Shown here one piece after another: positions 11,579 to 22,965 of a DNA stretch of 64,000 nucleotides (positions within the stretch are counted from its first letter, which is position 1; each line of letters opens with the position of its first letter). The stretch lies in the NCBI RefSeq assembly GCF_033568475.1, contig NC_133121.1, forward strand, positions 1,612,001-1,676,000, given 5' to 3'. Both the position numbers and the translations under genes were made by a program. The notes beneath the pieces are model-generated. The model saw only the letters and a program-made list of their open reading frames with translations. It made no database searches and was not told where the DNA came from. Origin of the DNA: Henckelia pumila (Eukaryota > Streptophyta > Magnoliopsida > Lamiales > Gesneriaceae).

Positions 11579-13269
11579 TTAAAGGAATTCCTTGTGTTGG
11601 AAACTCTTTATGCAATCATCAAACATTTGATCTAACGTTTTGAAAGCTGGGAGACCCAATTCGATAATCTTGCCGCAATCCATGCTATGCTCGTTGTTAT
11701 CTCCTTCTTTATCGCTACATCTGGGAAAAAAATGAACAAACTTTTTGAATATTAATCCATTTTGGTTTTGTCTATGCTGCGTCAGGAGTGCTACACTCAC
11801 TGTAGTTGCATAAAACAAAACGTTTGGAGTCTGTTCGTATAAACATCTTATGAAAACTAAACCGAGAGCTATCCACGATCTTTTAACACCAATAAGGCTC
11901 AATGTTTAGATCATAGGGACTCACTTGGTTACGTATGGATAACTTGGATATCTGGACCTTAAAATATCAATAATTTCTGACCAGTGTGCAACAGAGCTTG
12001 AACATATAAGCCTGCCGGATGCTTTGGTTTCTTCCATGGCCAATATATGCGCATTCACTACATCTTCTATGTGCACGAAGCCTACCGTTGTGTTGGGGTA
12101 CTCTTCAATAAGGCCTAACAAAAGTAGCAGATCACGAACACACAAAATCATGGACCCAAAACGAACCCGAAATAGAAAACAGAGAGAAAATGTTAGGATA
12201 AATGTGTTCTCTTGAATCAAAAGGAGAATAAAAATACAACCTTTGACAATGGACAATATAATGACCAAAGTACTAGTTGGCTGAGGTGCAAGTAGTGGGC
12301 CAACTACAAATGAAGGGTTCACGACAACTAGATCTATCCCACTTTCCTTGGCCATTTTCCATGCTTCTTTCTCTGCTATGGTCTTCGCATAAGCGTACCA
12401 CAGCTGCACAAAGGATCGAGATCGATTTTGAAATAGTCTAATATCGATTTTTTGTGCATTATTGTGTGCTGGTGTTTGCATAAAAGGGAAATAAGTTAGA
12501 ATAGGATTTGGTTATACATTGTATCGTTGGCAATATTCTGTATCACTCCAGTGAGATTCGTTGAGAGGTGATACTGTATCGACGTCGTATCGGTATCTTA
12601 TGGAAGAACAAGACGAGGTTAATACGACCCTTTTCACACTGCTTGTTTTCTTGCACGAGTTGAGCACATTTAAGGTCCCTCTTATGCATGGATCAATCAA
12701 ATTTTCCTGCAATGTTCATTAGATGAATGTTACACTAAATCCAGGCATATGAAAGTTCATTATATTCACTAGTAGTACTTATTGACAAAAATATTCAGTC
12801 TACTCTCCTTAAATTAACTTGCCTTGACATTAGCATCGTATGCCACAAGCACCGGCGACGCGGTGTGGAAAACGCCGTCGACTCCAGCCACGGCTTCGTC
12901 GAAGCTTCCCTCCGCCAACAAATCAGCTTTTACAATATGAAGCCTCTCCTTGGCTCCATTTAGCTCCCAAAGATAGCTTATTTGGTCTACATTTTCTGAT
13001 GTAAAAACAAAGATAAAGACATTTGATGAGTGCAAACTTATTAATGTTTTTAAAATTGCTTTAAAAATTTTTTATATAATTAATATCATTATATATATAT
13101 ATATATATATATAAAAAAAAAAACTAGCCCAAGTCCTGATCATGATGAAACGATGTTCCGAACCTGGATTGCGTGCGGTGGTGACGACGGTGTGACCTTT
13201 TCCGAGCAACGACTTGACGAGATGTGCCGCGATAAATCCCGTGCCCCCTGTCACACAGTACTTGCCCAT
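11579..13269 (-). CDS. TKPR2: Tetraketide alpha-pyrone reductase 2-like (CCR/DFR-type SDR)
   Basis: This NADPH-dependent extended short-chain reductase has six coding exons: 13164-13269, 12823-12995, 12518-12706, 12241-12403, 11925-12114 and 11579-11720, giving 320 residues, the family length. [17 protein letters not shown] at the N-terminus is the Rossmann dinucleotide site. [10 protein letters not shown] and [14 protein letters not shown] supply the catalytic Ser and the YxxxK pair. The run [18 protein letters not shown] and the end [18 protein letters not shown] match TKPR2 (CCRL6), which reduces tetraketide pyrones for sporopollenin in tapetum. Junction phases fit throughout. The second intron must use a GC donor (AAG|GCAAGT), since the nearest GT would create an immediate stop. 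The gene is intact and convergent with the ERF gene. A broader CCR-like role is the alternative. Confidence 0.92.
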
Positions 13270-13344
13270 TGATTTCTCTTGGATGGATCAAATTCGTCCA
13301 TGATATATAATCTTGTGTGATTAATGAAGTTGGCAATCTCACGT

Positions 13345-14330
13345 TAGGTGTAAGTTTGGTGCGTCATGCCAACTATCATTATTATCCCCTTTGCATTGAT
13401 TAATTGTTAAACTAAATTCTAATATAAAAATGTTTAATTTGTGTTTGGTATAGAATCGATCGGCTTTGTTTCATAAACCAGACAAAATTGCCGATTGAAA
13501 ATGTTAATTTGCCCTAATTAATGGCAAACGAGACAAAATTGCGAATCTATTAAGTAAAGAGAATGGTTTTTTTTTTTTTTTTTTGGGATCATACATTATT
13601 ATAATAGAATAGTGAAACTCTTTGGTATCAAATCAAATATACATTTAAGTGGCAAATAATTTATTTCCTCCAGTCCAACATTAATTATGAAAATCCAGGG
13701 CTGGATTCAATTTATATATATAGCGGCTTCAATTACTTGGAGTTGAAGATTTTTCTTGTGACGCAGGAAGAACGAGGGGGGCCGATCGTGGTTATGTTGG
13801 ATTTCAGAGCTTAATTCTCCAGCTATGGCCATCACTTCTGATCTATGTTCAGCTTGATCCGGCCCCACATGTCCTTCTGGGTCTTCCCTTCTTCTTGTCG
13901 TCTGCTCCCTTGTGGGTTCTCACCACGTGGGACAAGAAGACGGCGGCGCCACCATGGCTCTTTCTTTAATTACCTATATCACCCCATCCCCGAAAGATTG
14001 AAGCTTTTGATATTGCTTCTCATTTTGTACACCATGGCTGTTAAAGAAGGTGTAGGGGAGAAAAGATGACAAGCACAGCTTCTTCTTCTGTAGAGCGACG
14101 CATGCATACTAAATTTTTTAATGAGGTGATGGATGTTATGTGCTTAAGGATAATAAGTTGTAAGAAAACCAACACAAGACCACATTGAATAAATTGTTGT
14201 TTCAAGGCTTATATCAATGCTGGGGGCATAATGGAGGTATATGCACTTAAAGATTTAAATGTATTTTTAAAATTGAACATAATGCATATAACGTGCACAA
14301 AAACAACATATAGATCCATTGGATGAAAAA
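13345..14330. other. Spacer with an unexplained GC-richer island
   Basis: Most of this is AT-rich. From about 13745 to 14070 the composition rises and a TATA-like TTATATATATAG lies just upstream at about 13709. GGGGCCGATC and GATCCGGCCCC could form a stem across about 60 bases. The open frames here are short and recall no family. It may be a non-coding transcript, but I cannot show that. Confidence 0.3.
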
Positions 14331-14999
14331 AGAGATTAGTAATCCTTTATCGTCTTATGTTCGAACCAAAAGAACATGCGGTGCCTGGCGCACGGATGAG
14401 GCAGGCATCGATATAACAGATACTGTTGCAGCACTCCATGGCGATTTTGTATTCGACGTAAATGAGTAGCTCTGGGAAGGTGCTTCAGTAATTTGAAGTT
14501 TCAGGGAAGTTAAGAGGACTACACTAATCAAACAAATTTATATAGCAAACTAGGGTAATTACACTTCAACATCTCCTTCAGCAATCAGCAGACAGAACTT
14601 AGATAAGGTTCAATCTCAGATATTTTCATCAAAAGGATAGATAATGCAATGGGAAAGTTCAAAAGTTTCTAATTAATCACCATACGCATTTGAAAGCCGC
14701 TAGCATCAACCCCGTTTGGGTAACCACCTCAGGCGAGTCATCGGCCAGAAGTACTATTTCCAGCACGGACTACCAGGCGCATGAGGAAACAAACGCTTAA
14801 CCTTACAAATGAAAACGGGAACCAAACAAAGATAAAGGAGCAACACAAGCAAAGCAAGCGAGGTTTATCATACAGCGCAGAACTACTGCACAAGTCTGGC
14901 TTTCGATAAAACATGAAGGAGACTGGTTATTGTGTCGTCGTCATCGCATTGGATCATCAGTTGAGGAATAGGTTGGGACATGGGATTTATGGGAAAAGC

Positions 15000-17900
15000 T
15001 CAAATATGAAGTTGGCCCGATCCAGAGTCACGTCCAGCACTTGCTTCCTTGTATTTTAGAGAAAGGTTGGCAAATTGTTGGTCAAGATCTCTGCTGTTGG
15101 TACGTCGAAGGCTGGAAGGAGTCTGTTGCTGCTGCTGAGGCTGCTGCTGTTGCTGATACAAGGTTCGTAGCCTCCCAACTTCTTTCTCCAATACTTCGTG
15201 TGCCACTGCACAGAGACCACAAACTTGATTATTGTAACAGTATTTATGCCATTTAAGAATTAACTATCATACAACCAAGATATATTTACCAATGACAATT
15301 GATTACTAGATCCAAGAAAATAGTAGGCATCAAGGCTGGATGAAAGAGTCTATACCAAATAGCAAAACGAAGCACTAACACTTTCAAGTATGAAGTTTTG
15401 CATGCCTATGTCAACCACATATTTATGCAGTTATAGCAACAAGTACATGAAGAACAGGTCAAGTAAAATGCGTTCCAGGACGACAATAAGTTGTATGCCA
15501 GCTTTGTGGTTGAAGATATCAAAGGAAATTGGTTTTCATTGAAGGAATAGAAGAAAAGGTGCCTCGACTGAGCTAAAACATTAAATATTAGGATTGCAAA
15601 TAGGGTTCAACTGGAGAACAAAATCAAAAGAACCCCATTTAGTTCATATGTCATGAACAAACATTGTTGTAATTCATTCGTATTGGGACTACATATTCTG
15701 ATTGGATCGTCGATCCATAGCCTGGACCGTAGTTTTTAAAAGTCGACCCAGTTGGAGCTGTGGGTCATCGGGTCACTGGTTCAACCGGTTAACCAATTGC
15801 TGAACCATTGGGTCAATTCTTTTTTTGAATAGAACAGACCATCGGGTCATTTCTGGTCACATAAAAAATTCAATATTTTATTGTATAAGAAAAAAATCAT
15901 GATATTGATATATATCGTGTATAAATTCAATAAAATCAACATTTACAAATCTTCAATACATAGAATATTTTCGACAATAACTATTGATTCATCGATAAAA
16001 ATGCATTAAACAAATAAAATATGAAAAAATTATGTGTGTTAATAATTTTCAATGGCTAAATCACTACAATGTACACGCAAGAAGCGTAAGGACCGCAAAC
16101 AAGCATCATGAAATATTTCTAGAATTCTTTTGAGTGTTTGGACAGCTCCCTGGGAATAAAAATGTTGTGGAGACTAATGTGTTTACCTATCTTATTTTAA
16201 AATAATAGTGATTACACTATCATTACATTTGTTAATATTTCAAAAAATTTCTAATAGGGAATAATCCAGTGGGTTTTTAGTAATTGGGTCACTGAGTTCA
16301 ACAAAAAAACCACCGGTTTTTACGAGTATTTTATGGGTCAAAGAAAATCACGTTAATTAAATGACTAGGACCAAAATGACACCAGTTCACATTCCGGTTT
16401 AACTACCGGTCCGGTTTTTAAAACCATGGCTTTGACAGATGGACCCGAAGTATACCTTATCCTCCAGTTGTCCATATAGATTTATCCATAATATATATAT
16501 ATATTCCCTGCAAAAAAATTACCAACTTGATGATATCTTAATATCAAATATACTTACTATATTTGATATACTGCTCCTGAGCTAAACTATCTAATCGCTG
16601 CTTCAGTGCTTTATTCTCCATGCTCAGAATGAGATTCTGTTGGTTAAGGAATTCGAGTTCAGCAGAAACTCCAGAGCCTTCAGCCTGAATTATACACAAC
16701 AAAATTACATCCAGGAATTCAACTTGTATAAGCTACAAAAAAATGTACCATAAGCTCCATCTAAAATATTTTACCTGTAGAGCTTGAACATTTCTTTCAA
16801 GTTCAGCAATGTATTGAAGCTTCCGGACCCGTGAACGTTGAGCGAATTGCCTACAATGAATAGTGTCTTAAGTTTTCGAGACTCGGATAACTTGATATTA
16901 TTTGTTTTTAAATGAATGAAATAGGATCGAGAATATATATTTCAATGCGGCGCAAAACATAACAATTTGAATAGGGTGTGAACTAATACGATGTTCAGGG
17001 GATTTTTCTCATTTTCTCACAGCAAAGTCTAGAAAGAACACAAAAGAAATATCAGCTTGTGTCATGCAATAGATCTGTCAAGAACATTACGCCAACTGTG
17101 ATAAAAATATATATAAACTATTGCGTGTGAAAAACATAAATATCTTCAGAACTCAGAAGTATAACCAACTTGATCATTTACAAATCTCAGGACCATGAGC
17201 ACATGCTCAACAAGCAAACATTTGGAACTCTTCTCCACCTCGTTCCTTGTGGGAGAAAGAATCATACTGGGTATCCAAGTTTTTAACTCAAGCATTATTT
17301 CCTAAGAGATTAATATTTACAACAAAACTTGTTTTTTAAATGCAGAGGCACGTAGAGAAAAATTTGCTACTCCAAAGTCCAGTAGCTAAAGAAATGACAC
17401 AGACGAGCATGGGAAACTTTACATGGAAAGCATTTCAGACATAAGCTTGGCATGCCGCATGTGGCATAACATAATGGGATTGTTTGAAAAATGATCTCGG
17501 TCAAACATTAATTTATTAAAAAAAAGTCAAACATTCATTTAGAATTTATGACCTTTCTTTTAACCTTTTTTTTTTTTTTTGCAAAATGACCTTCCAACAT
17601 ACAAGAAAAGCGAATACCAAACAAAGGTTAAGATTTGAAAATGTAAGATTTCAAATTCATGGTCAAAGAAAGTTCATTTACATAATTGCTCCATAACAAC
17701 ATCGCAAGAAAACAAAATTACAGCCTAAAACATTGCAATCACAAGAAGATGAAAATGGTTCCAGGGGGTTGGGACAAAATTGAGTACGTTTGCATCTCAG
17801 TATAAACTATTGTGGAAAGTAATTTGATTTGCCAACCAAGTTATCAACCAAAGGAGCAATAGGAAATTTCAGATAACAATATCATGACAAAGAGACTGAG

Positions 17901-18820
17901 AAATGAAAACTAAGAACAATCCTCAAAAAATTCAGTTTGCATCGATCATGATGTTATTACCAAATTATTATCATGCAACGTCAGGAAAGCTACAGAAATT
18001 CACATATCAAAACAGGCTAAATCCAGCAGCCTGGAAGTAAAAAATCAATCAACTTAAAAACCAATGAATATCATATTTCAGGTAAAGACAAATCAACATA
18101 CTGCTTGGCACGTTTTGTATCTGTTTCTGAAGCGGGAAGCTTGGCATGAGAAGAGTCCTTTTTTTCAGTGGAATCTTTTGGATCTTGAATACCAGATTTA
18201 GCATCCCGGTTTTCATTCAAGAATGGCGGATTCCATTCTGCATCTGGTGAAGTGCTTAATAGGCCTGCATTTGGAACAAGAGTCTTGTCCCTAGAAGGAT
18301 GGCCATGAGCAGGCAGGATTGAACTCACGGGTGCATTCCACCCCCTGTTCTTTGTTTTACCAGGTAGTTGGGGATCGACAAAGAAGGAACCAAGCCGCGT
18401 GTCCGCATATGTATCGAATTCTTGAGATCCCCACGAAGGCACTAGATTTATATTGTTGTTCTTGTTATCATTTTGAGCGACATAAACCATGCTTCCAACA
18501 TTATTTGCATCAAAATATGCAAATGAATCACTTGATGAGCGACGGTGACCTCCTCTACGCACAGGAGTTTCTGGCTCATTGAGGAGTTCATCAAGCCAAG
18601 AAGGTTGCTCCTCTATCAAATAACTTTCAGAGGAGGTCCGCTGATGGTGTGCATTTCCTTCTCTAGGCCTTGGAGGAGCTTTTGGACCAGTTGCAGAAGT
18701 GGGAACATAGTCGGTGTACCCAGAGGATATGCTGGGATATGGACTTTTAGGAGGTAGTAAAGTGTTCTTTCCAGCGTACATCACACTTCTAATGCTTGAT
18801 GGTCCTTTGGAGTTAGCCAT
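15000..18820 (-). CDS. bZIP-like protein with atypical basic region (At4g06598 type)
   Basis: Four coding exons, 18102-18820, 16775-16850, 16558-16684 and 15000-15205, encode 375 residues. The N-terminal half is Ser-rich and family-conserved ([20 protein letters not shown], then [15 protein letters not shown]). The basic region is [19 protein letters not shown] from about residue 236, followed by a long leucine zipper ([12 protein letters not shown], then [20 protein letters not shown]) and a Gln-rich tail. Against group E bZIPs, which read NRQSAQRSR, the invariant Asn is replaced and the region before AQRSR differs. This suggests altered or lost DNA binding, as I recall for Arabidopsis At4g06598. 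The start follows a likely 5' UTR acceptor at 18842. A leader exon probably lies near 19450-19640. The large third intron carries a transposon remnant. Confidence 0.88.
15715..16438. mobile_element. DNA transposon remnant in bZIP intron
   Basis: The left side (AGCCTGGACCGTAGTTTTTA) and the right side on the opposite strand (AGCCATGGTTTTAAAAACCG) form imperfect inverted ends about 720 bp apart. Internal blocks such as GGGTCACTGGTTCAACCGGTT and their complements near 16280-16410 extend the symmetry. It looks like a non-autonomous DNA element. No target-site duplication is clear. Confidence 0.4.
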
Positions 18821-19649
18821 AGCAGAAGAAGCCAATTCCTGAAACAAATCGATAAACAAGGTTAGTATCTTACGGGAATTGCAATTTAGCATTATGATTT
18901 TATTTTAATTCAGTTTGATTCTTAAACTTATCAGTTCCCTTATATCTGAAAACCATTAAACTACAAACTTTCTAAAAGACCAACATCATGCCTGAAAAAC
19001 AAAAAATCAACTCAGGTTTTTTATGCTGCAAGAACATTTAAAAACACCAATCAGGCACCGACCCTTAGTATCGTAATTTACATTCAATCATACAAGTACT
19101 GCAGTTAGTGAAGTGAACCAGATAAAGTCCCGCGCCTATCAATATCAAAACATCCTTCTAAATTGCACAAAGCTAAAAATAACAGTAACCCGTCACACAG
19201 TTTCCATCATTCCAGCTAAAGATGAAGCAATAGCAAAAACAATAGAAAATAGAAAGGGCCCTCTTTTCTCGAACAAAATGCAAGCTAGATTCAATTCCCT
19301 TTACTAATCTTCCTTCGCCATCCCCAACTATTCACACACGTGAACATATATATTCACAAGAGCCAAGCTTTCTTCATCCACATTTCATGAATCCAGATCA
19401 AATCGAACACAAATTGGGAACATAATTAGAGGAAAAAATATGAATGCTGACCTTCAAGAACTGCGAATAAAGATCTGTGGATAATGCAAAATAAAGCCAA
19501 CCCAGAGGCCAAAAATTGAAGGGTTTGCTCCCGTTTTCCCTAGGGTTTGTTCTATCCAGCTGTTCTTCTGTCTTGAGAGAACCCTTTCCTCGATTTGGAT
19601 TCTTGCTTCTGGTTTCTCTCTCTACACAAAAGTTGACATCTTATAAGGT

Positions 19650-21950
19650 GAAAAAGGTGCGGCTTTTAGATTAGAGTTTGTTGACAGCCCACAATTGCAG
19701 ATGCAAGCGCATTTGTCCCAATTCTTATATACTTTCATTCCAAAAAGATTCTTGCTCAACCTAAGATTCTATTATACAAACTACGAAATAAATACAGGAA
19801 CTCCATACATATAATTTTTTTAAAAAATAAACTCCATATATATATATATATATAAGTATAATTCTGATGTGTTGTCCCCCCGTCTTGCTCAGCCAATGTG
19901 TTCATCATTGAGGTGGCAATCACATGTTCGATGTGATGAATGTACATCCAATAATTAAGAGACACATCAATGGTGAACACATAGATAGACACGATGGATG
20001 TACAACATATTAAAACTCTTTATAAGTATATTAATGTTTATATATATTTTCCTATATATAAAGAATCTCACTTAGACACAATATTTTGTTTTGCCAAAAT
20101 TGTCCTTATGTTATAGAGATATTACAATTTTGTTTTCTTTTGTTTTTTTTTTAAATTTTGACATTTCAAATTACAGTTTAGACCTTAGATAATTTTTACA
20201 AGTGTGATATTACTTTTATTTGAATATAAATAAAATTATTTACAAAAATATTATACAAGTGCGTGCATCAATACATTAGTATATAATAATCTATGAACAT
20301 GTTTTACATTGTCGGCATAATTTATGTTGCAAATATATAGCAAGAGTAGGTATCTTCTAACATAAGCCGTTCGGTCTGTATCTGGAGTAAAAAATAGAAT
20401 TTTTAACATTAAATTCAATCATTTTAATGGGTCGAATAAGATATTTATCTTACGAAATTGACACATGAAATGCTTTCGTATGATTTTTTTGTGGTATAAT
20501 TATGTGTTGGCCGAATTTATTTATATTTCCTTCAGATTTATAAATCTATATATCTTATGCATGTCTTAATTCATTACTTACATGTGGTGACGAGCAAAAT
20601 CAAGAATTTATTATCATTCAAATTCAGTTCAGTAGGTCTTATTTCTCAGTAAACTTTTAATTCATTCATTATGATCGAAGTTCTTATACTTCAATAATGG
20701 GTAACTAGTGCCAATCTTCTCTCAAAATAGCGTGAACAAGTTAGGCAAGATTTAGACAGCTAGAATTGCGACTTTGAAAGGGGAGGAGTTTGGTGCCATT
20801 ATTAATGTCATAATAATTAAATCTCTTGCATTTAAAATCCACAAATTTAGTTGAACTTAAGATACAGTCCAGTGCCAGTAGGTTGATTTCCACCATGGTT
20901 CCACAGAGAGTATAACTTTCTCTATTTTTATCATCAATTACCACAACATATGCTAGGCCACTCATCAATTCCTCTCGTTGCTTATAGTCAATGGGTCAAG
21001 TTCTAGCTCTCTCCTAGGTAATGCCTAACCGTTTGATCTGATGATCGATGCTTTGTCACATTAGTACTATCGATATCAATATTATTCACGTGTTGAGGTA
21101 TGAATTTTTAGATATACGATTGAGATATTACCTAGGACATTAACCGTTTAATAGACTTTGATAAACTCGATATTGCAATGAAAAATGCACATTGTTTCCA
21201 CCATCACTTACTCTGATCTTGCGCGTATGATCATTATCGTTTGAACTAAGCATAGTGGCGGCCATCATGAGTTGCCCACCAGAGTCTTTAGTACAACATC
21301 GGTAGTTAATTGTCATTATCGACATAATTATCCATTATAATTTTAAATGAATTCGTGAAGAGGATCTGGTCTATATTTTAAATGAATTCGTGAAGAGGAT
21401 CTGGTATCCGATAGTGGAACAATTTCAATTTTCAATACTAGTGAAGCCGGTATCTTGTTCATGGAAGTAAAACTACCTAAATATTGAAAAGATTAAATTC
21501 AATGATGATGCATTTTTATCTAAGAGATGAAAGCCAATAATAAACTGCATCTGCATGATACATATAAGTTCTAGTTGGTTTTTTTCCCCTCCCAACAGCA
21601 ATCCACGACGCCAAAAGTATATTCAACCACGATATCATTTCCTTTGTGCGAAACAGAAAGATCCATTTGTTACGTTATCTCAACGCATGCTTGCTTCGGG
21701 AAGATGTTTAAGAAATGTTGCCACAAGAAAAGAACATCGACAATTTGAAGTTTTCGATGCTAAATTGTTTGGTTTCAGATCTAGTAGAACCATAGTAGGC
21801 TGAGAATATGATGGTACATCCAATGAGGAAAGCAACTAATTTCAGATGAAAATACAGACATTCTTAATGTGATCGGACATTCATTATGGAAGACGATGAA
21901 TGCATGTATAAAGAATGTACAGAATTCCCAACACGAAACCTGACCACATA
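19650..21950. other. Spacer between bZIP and B3 loci
   Basis: No supported gene was found. It contains an (AT)n microsatellite near 19836-19853 and a 35-bp near-perfect tandem duplication at 21341-21410 built on TTTTAAATGAATTCGTGAAG. It also holds a short inverted pair TCCTAGGTAAT / ATTACCTAGGA near 21013-21135. Confidence 0.45.
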
Positions 21951-21981
21951 CTAACTCTTTCCGTCGTTACGAACGTCCAGG

Positions 21982-22370
21982 ATCAGGAAATGGTAGCCCA
22001 AGTTTTCTGATCACAAAGTTCAAGCGGTCTCCTACATCGGTATGGGTAATTATCCATAGTCCTAAACTAAAATCTCACGGATGAAAATATGCATACAAGC
22101 GCTATTAAATCAATTGCAGATCTAATACCCTGGTTTCTTTGTTCCCAAGAAACCATATTACCAAAGACACCTACCACATTTGTATATCGACAAACAGAAG
22201 CCAGGGCAGATATGTCATATGTGAGGGAGTGCAGGTAGAGAATGCAACCCTCTTCGATGACACTTGCACCAACCACAACAGCTGGTTTGGGACCTGACAC
22301 CAGAGAACCGTGAGTAAGAACTTCAGAGTCTGAAAACAGCGACCTGAAAAATGTAATATACTTACGATGT
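21982..22370 (-). CDS. Two compatible exons of an unrecognised gene (3' end)
   Basis: On the minus strand an exon from about 22343 (acceptor TTTTTCAG) to 22129 (donor GG|GTATTA) encodes a protein-like stretch including SGPKPAVVVGASVIEEG, LYLHSLTYDISALASV and TNVVGVFGNMVSWEQR. A following exon from about 22055 to 21982, after acceptor TTTAG, continues in phase with GLWIITHTDVGDRLNFVIRK and ends LPFPDPGRS and a stop. The phase match and normal composition argue for real coding sequence. The frame stays open to 22370, so the exon may begin earlier. I do not recognise the family. No upstream exon is evident in the 600 bases before the B3 gene, so it may be the end of a longer gene, an alternative 3' end, or a fragment. 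Confidence 0.4.
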
Positions 22371-22965
22371 CAGTCATATGACGTCAAACCTAAAAGTACC
22401 CATAATTAAGATGGACGTGTTGTCCAATGTTATTCCATACTACACAAAACTAGTACCTTCACTGTTTAAAGATAATACATATCACAGAACAATACCACAA
22501 TATCACATAAGATAATCAGAAATAACTGGAAAGGCAAACCGATATCTATCGAGAGCTAAATATTACAAAACATAAAAATGATGAAGAATGATCCAAAGAC
22601 ACTAAAATTTATACAGGTAAAGAATGATTCTCAAGAATCCACAGGTCTGTAACAATTAACTTGCTAAATGTTCAAGTGCAACAATCATTAGCATCCTGGA
22701 CTAACACAGTAAGTTTGATCACGCCCAGCATGATAATAATTTCCAAATAAAGACGATCTGGAGATTTTGCTATACAAGTGAATCATGGGTCAATATAAAT
22801 ACAGAAGCGCTTGCTTACAGAAATGCTTTCTAAAGCAAACTATTTAAATTGTTGTTTTCAGAAAGTTACAAACAGTTCCAAGTTTGGATAAAGCAGTAAA
22901 AATAAACTGTCTAACTTTAAAAGCATAAAAGCGCTTTAGCTGTACCTATATCTGCACATGAACCA

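Noticed and set aside
13845-14069. Plus-strand open frame in the GC-richer island
   Set aside because: Composition follows the base bias and no homology is recalled. Noted as an island, not a gene.
14340-14480. Minus-strand Cys-containing peptide near the bZIP 3' end
   Set aside because: It looked briefly like a secreted Cys-rich peptide, but no signal peptide, start or family spacing of Cys could be found.
21012-21137. Possible small MITE with TCCTAGGTAAT ends
   Set aside because: Only 11 matching bases at the ends and no target duplication, so it is too weak to call.
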